Shown here: one piece after another, positions 6,669-14,101 of the stretch
How positions within the stretch are numbered: the stretch's first letter is position 1
How the letters are laid out: the number at the start of each line of letters is the position of its first letter
From: Verrucomicrobiota bacterium
GTDB taxonomy: Bacteria > Verrucomicrobiota > Verrucomicrobiia > Limisphaerales > AV2
Direction of reading: 5' to 3'
DNA length: 18,425 nt
NCBI GenBank assembly: GCA_003219345.1
Contig: QHOP01000277.1
Coordinates: 1 to 18,425 of the forward strand
Program-made: the position numbers and the translations under genes
Notes under the pieces: model-generated
Database searches by the model: none
The model's input: only the letters and a program-made list of their open reading frames with translations
What the model was told of the DNA's origin: nothing

Positions 6669-7648
6669 AACCCTATCCGAAGATCATCGACCGCATCCGG
6701 GAAGGGATCGCCCAGAGCAAAACCATCTGCGTCGCGGGCCATGTCCGCCCGGACGGCGACTGCACCGGGTCGCAGCTTGGCCTCGCGCTCGCGCTCCGGA
6801 ACCAGGGCAAAAAAGTCGTTTGCTGGAATGAAGACCGCGTGCCGCAAAAACTGGCGTTCCTCGACACGCAAAACCTGATTCAACCACCGTCCCCTGGTCA
6901 GCGGTTCGACTGCGTCATTGCCACTGACTCCGCCAGCTTCGAGCGGCTCGGCAAGGTGGGGAAGTGCATCCAAAACCGCAAGCGGCTCATAAATATCGAC
7001 CACCACCAAAGCAACACACGCTACGGCGACATCAACTGGGTCTCGCAACGCGAATCGTCCACCGGTGAGCTGATTTTCCGACTGCTCAAGACGACGAGGT
7101 GGCCCATCACGCCGCCTATTGCCGACTGCCTGTTCACCGCCGTTTCCACCGATACCGGTTCATTTCAGTATCCGAGCACCCGACCGTCCACCTACCACGT
7201 CGCCGCAGAGTTGGTGAAGCTCGGCGCAAACCTCGCCAAAATCTGCCATGAAGTTTACCAATCTTATCCTCTGTCCCGCGCCCGCCTGCTGAAACACCTC
7301 TACAATCGTTTCCGGCTGACGCACGACGACCAGATCGCCTACTTCTGGCTGAAGAAGGCGGACTACGCGCGCACCGGCGCCGACTCGGCGGACAGCGAGG
7401 GCCTCATTGACCATCTCCGCGCGATCGAGCCGGTCGTCGTAGCGTGCATCTTCGAGGAGATGGACCATGAACTGACCCGCGTCAGCCTGCGCTCGAAAAG
7501 CGAGTCCGTGGACGTAAGTGAAATCGCCAGTCAGTTTGGCGGTGGCGGACACCCGGCCGCCGCCGGCGCGCGCATCTCGGGCAAGCCGCTGGCCGTTCAG
7601 CGCCGCGTGATCGCCGCGCTCAAAAAGGTCCTCGACTCGACGCACTGA
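6665..7648 (+). CDS. nrnA: DHH/DHHA1 phosphoesterase, NrnA-like
   Basis: A 327-residue DHH-family phosphoesterase. NrnA-type members degrade short oligoribonucleotides and dephosphorylate 3'-phosphoadenosine 5'-phosphate, using two Mn ions. Metal-binding motifs are all present: GHVRPDGD (His26, Asp30, Asp32), ATD (Asp88), the signature DHH (112-114) and STDTGSF (Asp163). The C-terminal DHHA1 substrate-binding domain ends with GGGGHPAAAG (292-301). The length fits NrnA (about 310-330). This gene is commonly found between rbfA and truB in many phyla. It starts inside rbfA (ATGA overlap) and ends 3 bases before truB, so the three are almost certainly co-transcribed. Substrate specificity (nanoRNA, pAp or c-di-nucleotide products) cannot be read from the sequence. 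Confidence 0.92.
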   Translation: MKPYPKIIDRIREGIAQSKTICVAGHVRPDGDCTGSQLGLALALRNQGKKVVCWNEDRVPQKLAFLDTQNLIQPPSPGQRFDCVIATDSASFERLGKVGKCIQNRKRLINIDHHQSNTRYGDINWVSQRESSTGELIFRLLKTTRWPITPPIADCLFTAVSTDTGSFQYPSTRPSTYHVAAELVKLGANLAKICHEVYQSYPLSRARLLKHLYNRFRLTHDDQIAYFWLKKADYARTGADSADSEGLIDHLRAIEPVVVACIFEEMDHELTRVSLRSKSESVDVSEIASQFGGGGHPAAAGARISGKPLAVQRRVIAALKKVLDSTH

Positions 7649-7651
7649 TTC

Positions 7652-8362
7652 ATGCACGCATTTGACCCGCTCGACGGCGCGCTGCTTGTCGATAAACCGG
7701 TCGGCCCGACTTCGCATGACGTGGTGGACGCCGTGCGCCGCCGGTTTCAAATCAAAAAAGTCGGCCACTGCGGCACGCTTGACCCCAACGCCACCGGACT
7801 GCTCATCGTGGTGCTGGGGCGCGGCACCAAGCTTTCTGAAAAACTGATGGCCGCCGACAAAGTCTATGAAGGGACGATCAAACTCGGCGAGACGACCACC
7901 AGCTACGACGCCGACGGCGAACTCGCCGCCTCCCTGCCTGTCCCCCCGTTGACGCTCGATCAGTTGAACGAAGCGGCCGCTGCCTTCGTCGGCGACCGGA
8001 TGCAAATGCCGCCGATGGTTTCCGCCATAAAGAAGGATGGCGTGCCGCTCTACAAGCTCGCCCGCAAAGGCATCGAAGTGGAACGCAAGGAACGGCTCAT
8101 TCACATCTACAGCTTTCGGCTCAACATTTACCGGGAGCCGATTGGCCACTTTCGCGTCGCCTGCACGAAAGGCACGTATGTCCGCACCCTCGCGCACGAC
8201 TTCGGTCAAAAGCTCGGTTGCGGTGCGCATCTGGCCAGACTCCGCAGGATTTCATCCGGGAAGTTCTACGTGGCCGACGCCCTGCCGCTGGACCAGGTGC
8301 TGGCGCTGTCACCGCGCGAACTCGAAAAACGCGTGATTCCGTTTTTGAAACTGGCGGCTTAA
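7652..8362 (+). CDS. truB: tRNA pseudouridine-55 synthase TruB
   Basis: A 236-residue TruB, which converts uridine 55 in the T-loop of tRNAs to pseudouridine. The catalytic aspartate is Asp44 in GHCGTLDPNATGLL. Other family marks are the start DGALLVDKPVGPTSHDVV, the YEGTIKLGETTTSYD stretch, QMPPMVSAIKKDGVPLYKLAR and CTKGTYVRTLAHDFG. It is shorter than E. coli TruB (314 residues) and ends soon after the catalytic domain, so the C-terminal PUA-like extension is absent; short TruBs without it occur in other bacteria. It begins 3 bases after the DHH gene. Immediately after its stop lies the period-8 inverted repeat, and the next gene, ribF, lacks its 5' end. Confidence 0.95.
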   Translation: MHAFDPLDGALLVDKPVGPTSHDVVDAVRRRFQIKKVGHCGTLDPNATGLLIVVLGRGTKLSEKLMAADKVYEGTIKLGETTTSYDADGELAASLPVPPLTLDQLNEAAAAFVGDRMQMPPMVSAIKKDGVPLYKLARKGIEVERKERLIHIYSFRLNIYREPIGHFRVACTKGTYVRTLAHDFGQKLGCGAHLARLRRISSGKFYVADALPLDQVLALSPRELEKRVIPFLKLAA

Positions 8363-8441
8363 ATCGTTAAACGGTTGAATCGTTAAATCGTTAAATCGAA
8401 AGGCGCATCCGACAGTTCAACGGTTTTACGGTTTTACGATT
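8361..8441. repeat. period-8 tandem repeat in inverted arrangement, between truB and ribF
   Basis: 8361-8400 is five 8-base units close to AAATCGTT (variants AAACGGTT and GAATCGTT). After about 16 bases, 8417-8441 holds three units close to TTTTACGG that are roughly complementary to the first set, so the element could fold into an imperfect long hairpin. The first unit overlaps the truB stop codon, and the right end abuts the surviving ribF coding sequence at about 8441/8442. It resembles short non-coding repeats scattered in some Verrucomicrobiota genomes; that comparison is from memory. Confidence 0.7.
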
Positions 8442-8560
8442 GCCATCAGCAGGTCATCCGGCAAACGATCGAGGACGCGCGCCAGCACGAAGGCATCGCC
8501 GTCGCCATCACGTTTGATTGCCATCCAAATTCAGTTGTCGCGCCCGAACGTAATCCACTC
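8442..8560 (+). pseudogene. ribF: ribF coding remnant upstream of the first usable start codon
   Basis: In frame with the downstream ribF, this stretch reads HQQVIRQTIEDARQH and then AITFDCHP, which match the part of the FMN adenylyltransferase domain following the FDGVHxGH motif; the family normally has TFDPHP. Upstream of the first His codon (8444) the frame enters the repeat. From the TAA at 8384 no ATG, GTG or TTG exists in frame until TTG 8561, so this part cannot be translated from a standard start. The typical 20-30 N-terminal residues, including FDGVH, are missing. Confidence 0.75.
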
Positions 8561-9277
8561 TTGATTTATTCGCTTTCGCAAAGATTGCGCGTGATTGAGT
8601 CGTTGGGCATCGACGTCGCGCTGTCGATCCATTTCGACCAGGCGTTCAGTGAAATTTCCGGCGAGCAATTCATTCGCGCGCTGGCAGGAGACTTCCGCAA
8701 CCTGCACAGCCTGTGCGTCGGCAGCGCCTTCACGTTCGGATACCGGCGAAGCGGTAACGTCGAACTTCTGAAGCGGCTGGGAAAGGAACTGCATTTCACG
8801 GTGCACGGGCTGGCCTCAGTTTCGCTGGACGGGAAGGTGGTCAGCAGCACGAGAATTCGCGAAGCCATCCGCGACGGCAACCTCGACGCCGCGAGCCAAA
8901 TGCTCGGCCGCACCTACGCGCTTGCCGGAAAAATCATCCGCGGGGACCAACTGGGGCGACGACTCGGATTTCCTACAGCGAATCTGGAGTTTGCCGGCCT
9001 GGTCGTTCCGCCCAACGGCGTTTACGCCGCGCACACGCTCGTCGGAGACCGGCAACATCGGGCGGTCGTTAATATTGGCCTCCGCCCCACGCTGCAAAAC
9101 CCCGCACGGCAGCTCCAAATCGAAGTCCACTTGCTCGATTTCTCCGGGGACCTTTACGATCAGGAACTGGGAATTGCGTTTGTGGGAAAACTGCGCGGGG
9201 AACACAGGTTTCCTTCTCTCGAAGCGCTGCGAAAGCAAATCGAGCGGGACATTGAGGCGGCGCACGCCCTGTTCTGA
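8561..9277 (+). CDS. ribF: RibF, riboflavin kinase / FAD synthetase, N-terminally truncated
   Basis: RibF phosphorylates riboflavin to FMN and adenylates FMN to FAD. From TTG 8561, 238 residues are encoded against about 310 in the family. The C-terminal riboflavin kinase domain looks complete: GDQLGRRLGFPTAN (128-141), VVNIGLRPT (169-177) and IEVHLLDF with the probable catalytic Glu188. The adenylyltransferase domain keeps HFDQAFSEISGEQFI and the SSTRIR motif (95-100) but lacks the N-terminal FDGVHxGH nucleotide site. If translated, the product might be a riboflavin kinase only. No Shine-Dalgarno sequence precedes TTG 8561. The position after truB is classical. It ends 19 bases before the end of the convergent histidine kinase gene, without an evident terminator. 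Whether another ribF exists elsewhere is unknown. Confidence 0.85.
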   Translation: MIYSLSQRLRVIESLGIDVALSIHFDQAFSEISGEQFIRALAGDFRNLHSLCVGSAFTFGYRRSGNVELLKRLGKELHFTVHGLASVSLDGKVVSSTRIREAIRDGNLDAASQMLGRTYALAGKIIRGDQLGRRLGFPTANLEFAGLVVPPNGVYAAHTLVGDRQHRAVVNIGLRPTLQNPARQLQIEVHLLDFSGDLYDQELGIAFVGKLRGEHRFPSLEALRKQIERDIEAAHALF

Positions 9278-9296
9278 TAACGTGAATCTGTCTGGG

Positions 9297-11984
9297 TCAA
9301 GCCTGCGCCTGGGAGTGTGACGACGAGTCGGAACCGATCACTTCCCGCAGCACTCGGGCGAGCTCGCGGATTTCATACGGCTTGGCCACGACCCCGCAGA
9401 AGCCGTATTTGGAAAATTCGGCCATGACCGGATCGTTCGAGTAACCACTGGAGACGATTGCCCTGGCCTGTGGATCGAGTTCGAGCAGATCTTTAATGGC
9501 TTCCTTGCCGCCGATACCGCCGGGAATCGTGAGGTCCATGATGATGGCTGAAAACGGCCGGCCCGCCTCAAGTGCCTCTCGATAACGTCGAATGGCTTCT
9601 GCCCCGTCGCGTGCCAACTCGGCTTCGTAGCCAAGGCGCTTCAGCGCGTCATGGGAAAAATTTAGAATGTCCGGCTCGTCGTCCATCACGAGGATGCGGC
9701 CCTGACCGCTCGGCGGCGGGTTCTGCTCCTCCGTTTCCGTCGCCACCGCTTGCGTCGGTGCCGGCAGGTAAATGTGAAACGTCGCGCCCTGATCCCTTTT
9801 GGACTCCACTTCGATCAGCCCGTCGTGCTTGCGCACGATGGAATACGCCGTGGCCAGCCCCAAGCCGCGGCCTTTGTGTTTCGTCGTGAAAAAAGGATCA
9901 AAAATCCGCGACAAATGCTCCGGTGGAATCCCCGGACCGTCGTCTTGTATGGAAATCCTCACGTAGCCGGCGTCGGGAGAAGGCAGGCCGGCCCGGGTTC
10001 CCGCCGGGACATTCTCCGCGCGCACCCGGACTCTTCCCCCCTCGGGCATCGCCTGAACGGCGTTAACCAGCAGATTGTTGAACACTTGCGTGATTTGTCC
10101 CTGGTCCACTTCGACTGGCTGAAGGTCCGGGGCGCACCAAAACTCGCAGCGAACATTCGAGCCCAGCACGGCGTTGTCGCACGATTCTTTCAGCAGCCGT
10201 GGAACCGACTTGACGCGTCGGATCGGCGCCCCACCGCGGGCAAACGTCAACAACTGGCCGGTCATTTCCTTGGCCCGAAGGCAGGACTGCTCGGCCTTTT
10301 CCAGCCGCTCCCGGACTGGGCTGTCGGCCGGAGCAAACATTTTCGCAAGCGAAATATTCCCGAAAATGCCGGTCAGAACGTTGTTGAAATCGTGCGCGAC
10401 GCCACCCGCCAACAAGCCGAGCGATTCAAGCTTGCTCGCTTTGTGAAGTTCGGCTTCAAGCTTGCGGTTTTCCGTGATGTCGCGAAAGATGAGCACTACA
10501 CCAATGATGCTGTCCGTGTGATCGTGGACTGGCGCGCCGAGGGTCATGACGATCCGTTCCCGGCCCGCTCGCGAAACCAGCACCGTCGGCGAGCCCCGGC
10601 CGAACGCGGTATCGGCTCTCAGCATCCGTTCGATGGGATTGTCCAACGGCTCGCGCGTGGTCTCGTCCAAAGGTTGAAACACTTCGCTCAACGGCCGGCC
10701 CACCGCGTGGGCTCCCGTCCAGCCGGTGAGGTTTTCCGCCGCCCGGTTCAACAGCACAATGTTCCCTGCGATGTCCGTCGTGATCACACCATCGCCAATG
10801 GAACGGAGAGTGACAGCCAATCGTTCCTTCTCGGCCGCCAGGGCATCTTCGACTTGTTGGCCCTCGTGGATCTTCGTGCGCATTTCGGCGTTGGCTCGCC
10901 TGAGCAGCTCCTCGGACTGGCGCAGCTCACCGGTCAACACTTCCGCCGCCGAGCGCGCCCCCACCTGTGTCCAGGCAATGCCGAACAGCAGCAGGGAAAC
11001 GGTCACCCCGCCGAACAAGGCGATCCACGGCAAACGCTTTTTGGAGTCCAATTCGAAGGCAGGCAGCGTGGAGAAATAAATCGTCCAGCTCCGACCAAAT
11101 CCTTCCAGCGGCACTGCCTTCGACAGGTGGCGCGACATGGCTGGATTTCCCGCCGCCAGAATTCCGTCACTGTCAAATACCAAGGTCTGCGGAGCGGGCG
11201 CTCCTCCGTCGAAGATTTCGATGTCCACCAGGCCATTCGTCTGTGCTCCGAGGATGGCGTCGCCCAGTTCGCGCGCGACAAACGAAGCGAAGACGAAGCC
11301 AATCGTCGCCTCTTTTCGTTCCGCCCCATTCTCCGGTTTTACTCCGTCGCGATACACCGGCAGATAAACGACAAACCCTGATTCGGGCTTGGGACCGTCG
11401 GGCGTCAGCAGCGTCACTTTGCCGGTGGCAATCGGACGATCCGCCTGTCGCGCCCGTTCCATCGCGTTGCTTCTCGCAGGCTCATTGAAAAGATCCCAGC
11501 CCGGCGCCCAGTTGGGGGAATTGGTGACAGCGCTCAGGTAAATCACGGGGAAATACTCGTCGCGATCCTCGTTCGCCTTCAGCCTGTAATCGGGAAAAGC
11601 CGCGCTGCGCATGGCCGCAACGTGGCGGTCTTTTTCCTCCCGCCTGACGCGCCGCGCGAAGCCGATGTCCACCATGCCGCGGTAATTCCATTTCAAATCG
11701 ATGCTACGGGCGTATTTCTCCCATTGTTCCGCTGTGACCGTCTGGTTCGCATCGAACAACCCGCGCAAGCCGCGCAGCGCCGAAAGGTAACTCTCCATTC
11801 GCTGAGTCAGGGCATCCCGCGTGGACTGCACCGCCTGCTCAAACCGCGCCTGGTCGCGGGCCATTACGTTGTATTTGACCCGGCGATAAGCGATCAGCGT
11901 CGGGATCAGCGAGATCAACAGGACCAGATAAGCCGCTCGCATCCTGCGAAAATGTTCCCGCAATTCGGGCAAATTTCCGTTCAT
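9297..11984 (-). CDS. membrane hybrid histidine kinase (CHASE-like sensor, PAS, HisKA, HATPase, receiver)
   Basis: From ATG 11984 the protein has 895 residues; a TTG at 11993 is in frame too. One transmembrane helix (about 18-33) precedes a roughly 285-residue extracytoplasmic region resembling a CHASE sensor (YRGMVDIGFARRV and DYRLKANEDRDEYFPV are typical), then a second helix (about 319-341). A coiled stretch (about 345-385) leads to a PAS domain (about 388-505, SIGDGVITTDIAGNIVLLN). The HisKA domain has His531 in GGVAHDFNN; the ATPase domain has NNLLVNAVQAM, DDGPGIP and GRGLGLA. A C-terminal receiver carries the acidic pair Asp768/Asp769, phospho-acceptor Asp817 (IIMDLTIPGG) and Lys868. 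All phosphorelay residues are present. CHASE domains sense small extracellular molecules; the ligand is unknown, and no output regulator or phosphotransfer protein is adjacent. It is divergent from moxR (156-base gap). Confidence 0.93.
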   Translation of the reverse strand: MNGNLPELREHFRRMRAAYLVLLISLIPTLIAYRRVKYNVMARDQARFEQAVQSTRDALTQRMESYLSALRGLRGLFDANQTVTAEQWEKYARSIDLKWNYRGMVDIGFARRVRREEKDRHVAAMRSAAFPDYRLKANEDRDEYFPVIYLSAVTNSPNWAPGWDLFNEPARSNAMERARQADRPIATGKVTLLTPDGPKPESGFVVYLPVYRDGVKPENGAERKEATIGFVFASFVARELGDAILGAQTNGLVDIEIFDGGAPAPQTLVFDSDGILAAGNPAMSRHLSKAVPLEGFGRSWTIYFSTLPAFELDSKKRLPWIALFGGVTVSLLLFGIAWTQVGARSAAEVLTGELRQSEELLRRANAEMRTKIHEGQQVEDALAAEKERLAVTLRSIGDGVITTDIAGNIVLLNRAAENLTGWTGAHAVGRPLSEVFQPLDETTREPLDNPIERMLRADTAFGRGSPTVLVSRAGRERIVMTLGAPVHDHTDSIIGVVLIFRDITENRKLEAELHKASKLESLGLLAGGVAHDFNNVLTGIFGNISLAKMFAPADSPVRERLEKAEQSCLRAKEMTGQLLTFARGGAPIRRVKSVPRLLKESCDNAVLGSNVRCEFWCAPDLQPVEVDQGQITQVFNNLLVNAVQAMPEGGRVRVRAENVPAGTRAGLPSPDAGYVRISIQDDGPGIPPEHLSRIFDPFFTTKHKGRGLGLATAYSIVRKHDGLIEVESKRDQGATFHIYLPAPTQAVATETEEQNPPPSGQGRILVMDDEPDILNFSHDALKRLGYEAELARDGAEAIRRYREALEAGRPFSAIIMDLTIPGGIGGKEAIKDLLELDPQARAIVSSGYSNDPVMAEFSKYGFCGVVAKPYEIRELARVLREVIGSDSSSHSQAQA

Positions 11985-12140
11985 AACGGACAAACAGGAG
12001 GTTGAGCATAGGCATCTTCAAAAACCTGGCAACGCTATTTCACCATCTTCTCAGGCAATCGGATGCAAGGATTGTGCCGTTGACTTTTTCTGAACGCATT
12101 TGCTGGTTCAGTTGTCCATCGGGCATTATCATCGCGAAAA

Positions 12141-13130
12141 ATGAATACCGGCATCAGCGCTATCAACGCAGAGGTGCAGCAGGCCAGCGCGTTCGTGCAG
12201 CCGCTGCTCAACGAAATCAACAAAGTCGTCGTCGGCCAAAAATATCTGGTCGAGCGGCTCATCATTGGGCTCCTGGCCAACGGCCATGTCCTGCTCGAAG
12301 GCGTCCCTGGATTGGCCAAGACGCTCTCCGTCAAATCGCTCGCCGCCAGCGTCAACGTTAAATTCGCACGACTGCAATTCACGCCGGACATGTTGCCCGC
12401 CGATGTCATCGGCACGCAGATTTACAATCCGCAATCCGGCGCCTTCACCACGCGGCGCGGCCCCATCTTCGCCCATCTCGTGCTCGCCGACGAAATCAAT
12501 CGCGCGCCTGCCAAGGTCCAAAGCGCGCTGCTCGAAGCGATGCAGGAAAAGCAGGTCACCATCGGCGATCAGACGTTCAAACTTGAAGAACCGTTCCTCG
12601 TGCTCGCCACGCAGAATCCAATTGAACAGGAAGGGACTTACCCGTTGCCTGAAGCGCAGGTGGATCGTTTCATGTTGAAACTGCGCATCGGCTACCCGAA
12701 CCGCGAGGAGGAACGTCAAATCCTCGATCTGATGGCGCGCACGAGCGGATTGCCCGGCGCGAGCGCGGTCGTGGACGCCAAAACCATCCTCGCCGCGCGC
12801 GAAGTGATCAACGACATCTACATGGACGACAAAGTGAAGGATTACATCGTGGACCTCGTCTGCGCCACGCGCGACCCGGCGCACTACAACATCGACGTGA
12901 AAGATTTCATTCAACTCGGCGCGTCACCGCGCGCGACGATTGCGCTCACGCTCGCCGGCAAAGCCTATGCGTTCCTGCGCGGACGCGGGTACGTCACGCC
13001 GCAGGACGTGAAGAGCATCGGCATGGACGTGTTGCGCCACCGCGTCGCCATCACTTACGAGGCCGAGGCTGAGGAGAAAACGAGTGAAACGGTCATTCAG
13101 AAGATTTTTGATGAACTGCCGGTGCCGTGA
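12141..13130 (+). CDS. MoxR-family AAA+ ATPase
   Basis: A 329-residue MoxR ATPase, a chaperone-like AAA+ protein that acts with VWA-domain partners in assembly or activation of other proteins. Motifs: Walker A GVPGLAKT (54-61), Walker B LVLADE (113-118), sensor-1 ATQNP (156-160, Asn159), EAQVDRF with the probable arginine finger Arg176, and the C-terminal lid with GASPRATIAL. The length is typical. The ATG at 12141 fits the family start; no Shine-Dalgarno sequence is visible. Upstream, TTGACT (12080-12085) could be a -35 box but no good -10 follows. It heads the Bat-type cluster; normally a DUF58 gene follows directly, but here a low-GC DUF6304-like gene lies between. Confidence 0.95.
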   Translation: MNTGISAINAEVQQASAFVQPLLNEINKVVVGQKYLVERLIIGLLANGHVLLEGVPGLAKTLSVKSLAASVNVKFARLQFTPDMLPADVIGTQIYNPQSGAFTTRRGPIFAHLVLADEINRAPAKVQSALLEAMQEKQVTIGDQTFKLEEPFLVLATQNPIEQEGTYPLPEAQVDRFMLKLRIGYPNREEERQILDLMARTSGLPGASAVVDAKTILAAREVINDIYMDDKVKDYIVDLVCATRDPAHYNIDVKDFIQLGASPRATIALTLAGKAYAFLRGRGYVTPQDVKSIGMDVLRHRVAITYEAEAEEKTSETVIQKIFDELPVP

Positions 13131-13165
13131 TTCGGTGATCACATTCAACCGATCAATTTCATCCA

Positions 13166-14101
13166 GTGATGAAATCATGTCCAACAACGTATCAGGACGC
13201 GAACGGAAGCGTATCAACAACGCTTCAGACTGATGGAAAGTCTCTGCGAATCGAAATCCGAGATGTCGTATTCGAGGGAGAAGATTTGGACTCACTCTCG
13301 CCCGTTGCTGATACGAAACCCCAATCGTTGCAACAATTCAAAATTCATCAGGAATGTCTGTGCGACTGCAGGTTTGACGTGGAGATTTCCATTCAAGTCA
13401 CCACTCCAAACGGCTTCGAAGATGGCTTGATAAAGGCCTGGCTTGATTTGGGGAAACCGAGCTCCGAGGGGGGATTAGAGGACGAAGTCGTAAGACTTCG
13501 ACTCAAATTCCGCGACCAAGAATTCCAATCAACAGGCAAAAGCGGTTGGTTCGAAGACGAGCTTTTGGAACTAGAAAAACAATTACCCCTAGGATGCCAC
13601 ATGAGGCTTTGCATCACATGTGCGTTTTCCGATTACAGCCCCTACGGACATGGAATGTTTGGCTGCCTTGCTTGTTTCCGTGGCAACAAGGCTGAGTATT
13701 CACAAGTGAAGAGCAAGGGCGACATGTTTCGCGTTTGGGGAACGTTGACTGAATACTCCAAGAGACACACCTTTGTGAAGAATACGAATTGCGAAAGCCC
13801 GGAACAGGTTATCGAGGCTAAGCTCATGATCCCCCGCAAAATCCTCAAAATAATCCGGCTGGTTGGAATCCGGACGAACCGGCCCGTGAGCAAAACGCTC
13901 GCGGATTTTGGCACTGGGGATCGCGCCCGCCCCGGGCGCAGCCAACGACGCCCTCGTCGTTGGCCTCGCGGCGCGCGCGCACAAACCGATTCGCTTGTCC
14001 CCCGGCGAAATGTTCGGCGCGAGGGCGCGCCGAACCGCAGCCGAGGCGGCTGCGCTCCCCGCGATTCCGCACTCCGCATTCCGCGTTCCGCATTCCTATG
14101 A
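13166..14101 (+). CDS. DUF6304-like protein of unknown function, frameshifted near its 3' end
   Basis: The open frame (GTG 13166 or ATG 13169) encodes 311 residues, but only the first 197 look genuine. They resemble, from memory, the DUF6304 family of unknown function: TTYQDANGSVSTTLQTDG at the start, a CLCDC cysteine cluster (64-68), and CITCAFSDYSPYGHGMFG followed by LACF (149-171). The paired cysteines could bind a metal; this is inference. After TEY (195-197) similarity stops in this frame but continues in another to a TAA at 13819-13821. The remaining codons read through a DUF58 vestige and the hairpin region and stop at a TGA overlapping the real DUF58 start (ATGA). GC is low (26 of 60 counted at 13561-13620, against 39 of 60 at 14401-14460), suggesting horizontal transfer. 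No Shine-Dalgarno sequence is visible. Confidence 0.6.
   Translation: MMKSCPTTYQDANGSVSTTLQTDGKSLRIEIRDVVFEGEDLDSLSPVADTKPQSLQQFKIHQECLCDCRFDVEISIQVTTPNGFEDGLIKAWLDLGKPSSEGGLEDEVVRLRLKFRDQEFQSTGKSGWFEDELLELEKQLPLGCHMRLCITCAFSDYSPYGHGMFGCLACFRGNKAEYSQVKSKGDMFRVWGTLTEYSKRHTFVKNTNCESPEQVIEAKLMIPRKILKIIRLVGIRTNRPVSKTLADFGTGDRARPGRSQRRPRRWPRGARAQTDSLVPRRNVRREGAPNRSRGGCAPRDSALRIPRSAFL
13754..13821 (+). pseudogene. displaced 3' end of the DUF6304-like gene
   Basis: In the frame one base back from the open frame, codons from CAA 13759 read QETHLCEEYELRKPGTGYRG and then TAA (13819-13821). This looks like the natural C-terminus of the family. Between TAC (13754-13756) and CAA (13759) only two bases (TC) remain where a codon such as GTC is expected, so one base appears lost. 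Restoring it would give a protein of about 217 residues ending 4 bases before the ATG of the DUF58 vestige. Confidence 0.65.
13826..13903 (+). pseudogene. vestige of a second DUF58 gene 5' end
   Basis: ATG 13826 starts MIPRKILKIIRLVGIRTNRP and continues to TLA. It matches the start of the intact DUF58 gene at 14098 (MIPRDILKKIRQIEIRTNRL) at 19 of 26 residues and 61 of 78 bases, with many differences at third positions. Similarity ends sharply after the GCG codon at 13901-13903, where the hairpin region begins. GAGG (13814-13817) lies 8 bases upstream as a possible ribosome binding site. The divergence suggests an old paralogue rather than a fresh copy. Confidence 0.75.
13923..14054. repeat. 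cluster of four perfect hairpins upstream of the DUF58 gene
   Basis: Four inverted repeats lie in 132 bases. They are 13923-13929/13933-13939 (7 bp, CCC loop), 13941-13950/13955-13964 (10 bp, CCCT loop), 14012-14021/14026-14035 (10 bp, AGGG loop) and 14036-14043/14047-14054 (8 bp, AGG loop). The first two are one base apart and the last two are adjacent. No T-run follows any of them. They lie between the DUF58 vestige and the real gene and may be repetitive elements, RNA-processing sites or a recombination scar. Confidence 0.7.
14064..14097 (+). repeat. degenerate 7-base tandem repeat abutting the DUF58 start codon
   Basis: Units ATTCCGC, ACTCCGC, ATTCCGC, GTTCCGC and ATTCCT follow one another directly up to the ATG at 14098. 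They occupy the place where a Shine-Dalgarno sequence would be expected, and none is present. Confidence 0.75.

Noticed and set aside
7160..8230. 356-codon minus-strand open frame across the DHH gene and truB
   Set aside because: It crosses the boundary of two well-supported plus-strand genes and shows no known domain.
8361..8441. Possible CRISPR-like array after truB
   Set aside because: Units are 8 bases, contiguous, with no spacers, and are followed by an inverted partner; there are no cas genes.
9278..9296. Bidirectional terminator between ribF and the histidine kinase gene
   Set aside because: The 19-base gap has no inverted repeat of useful length.
9750..11381. 543-codon open frame on the plus strand
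   Set aside because: It lies wholly antisense to the histidine kinase, which has all its catalytic motifs; the translation is Arg/Gln/His-rich without family features.
13960..14097. N-terminal extension of the DUF58 protein from a TTG at 13960
   Set aside because: The extra 46 residues encode only hairpin and tandem-repeat sequence, and family homology begins at MIPRDILKK (14098).
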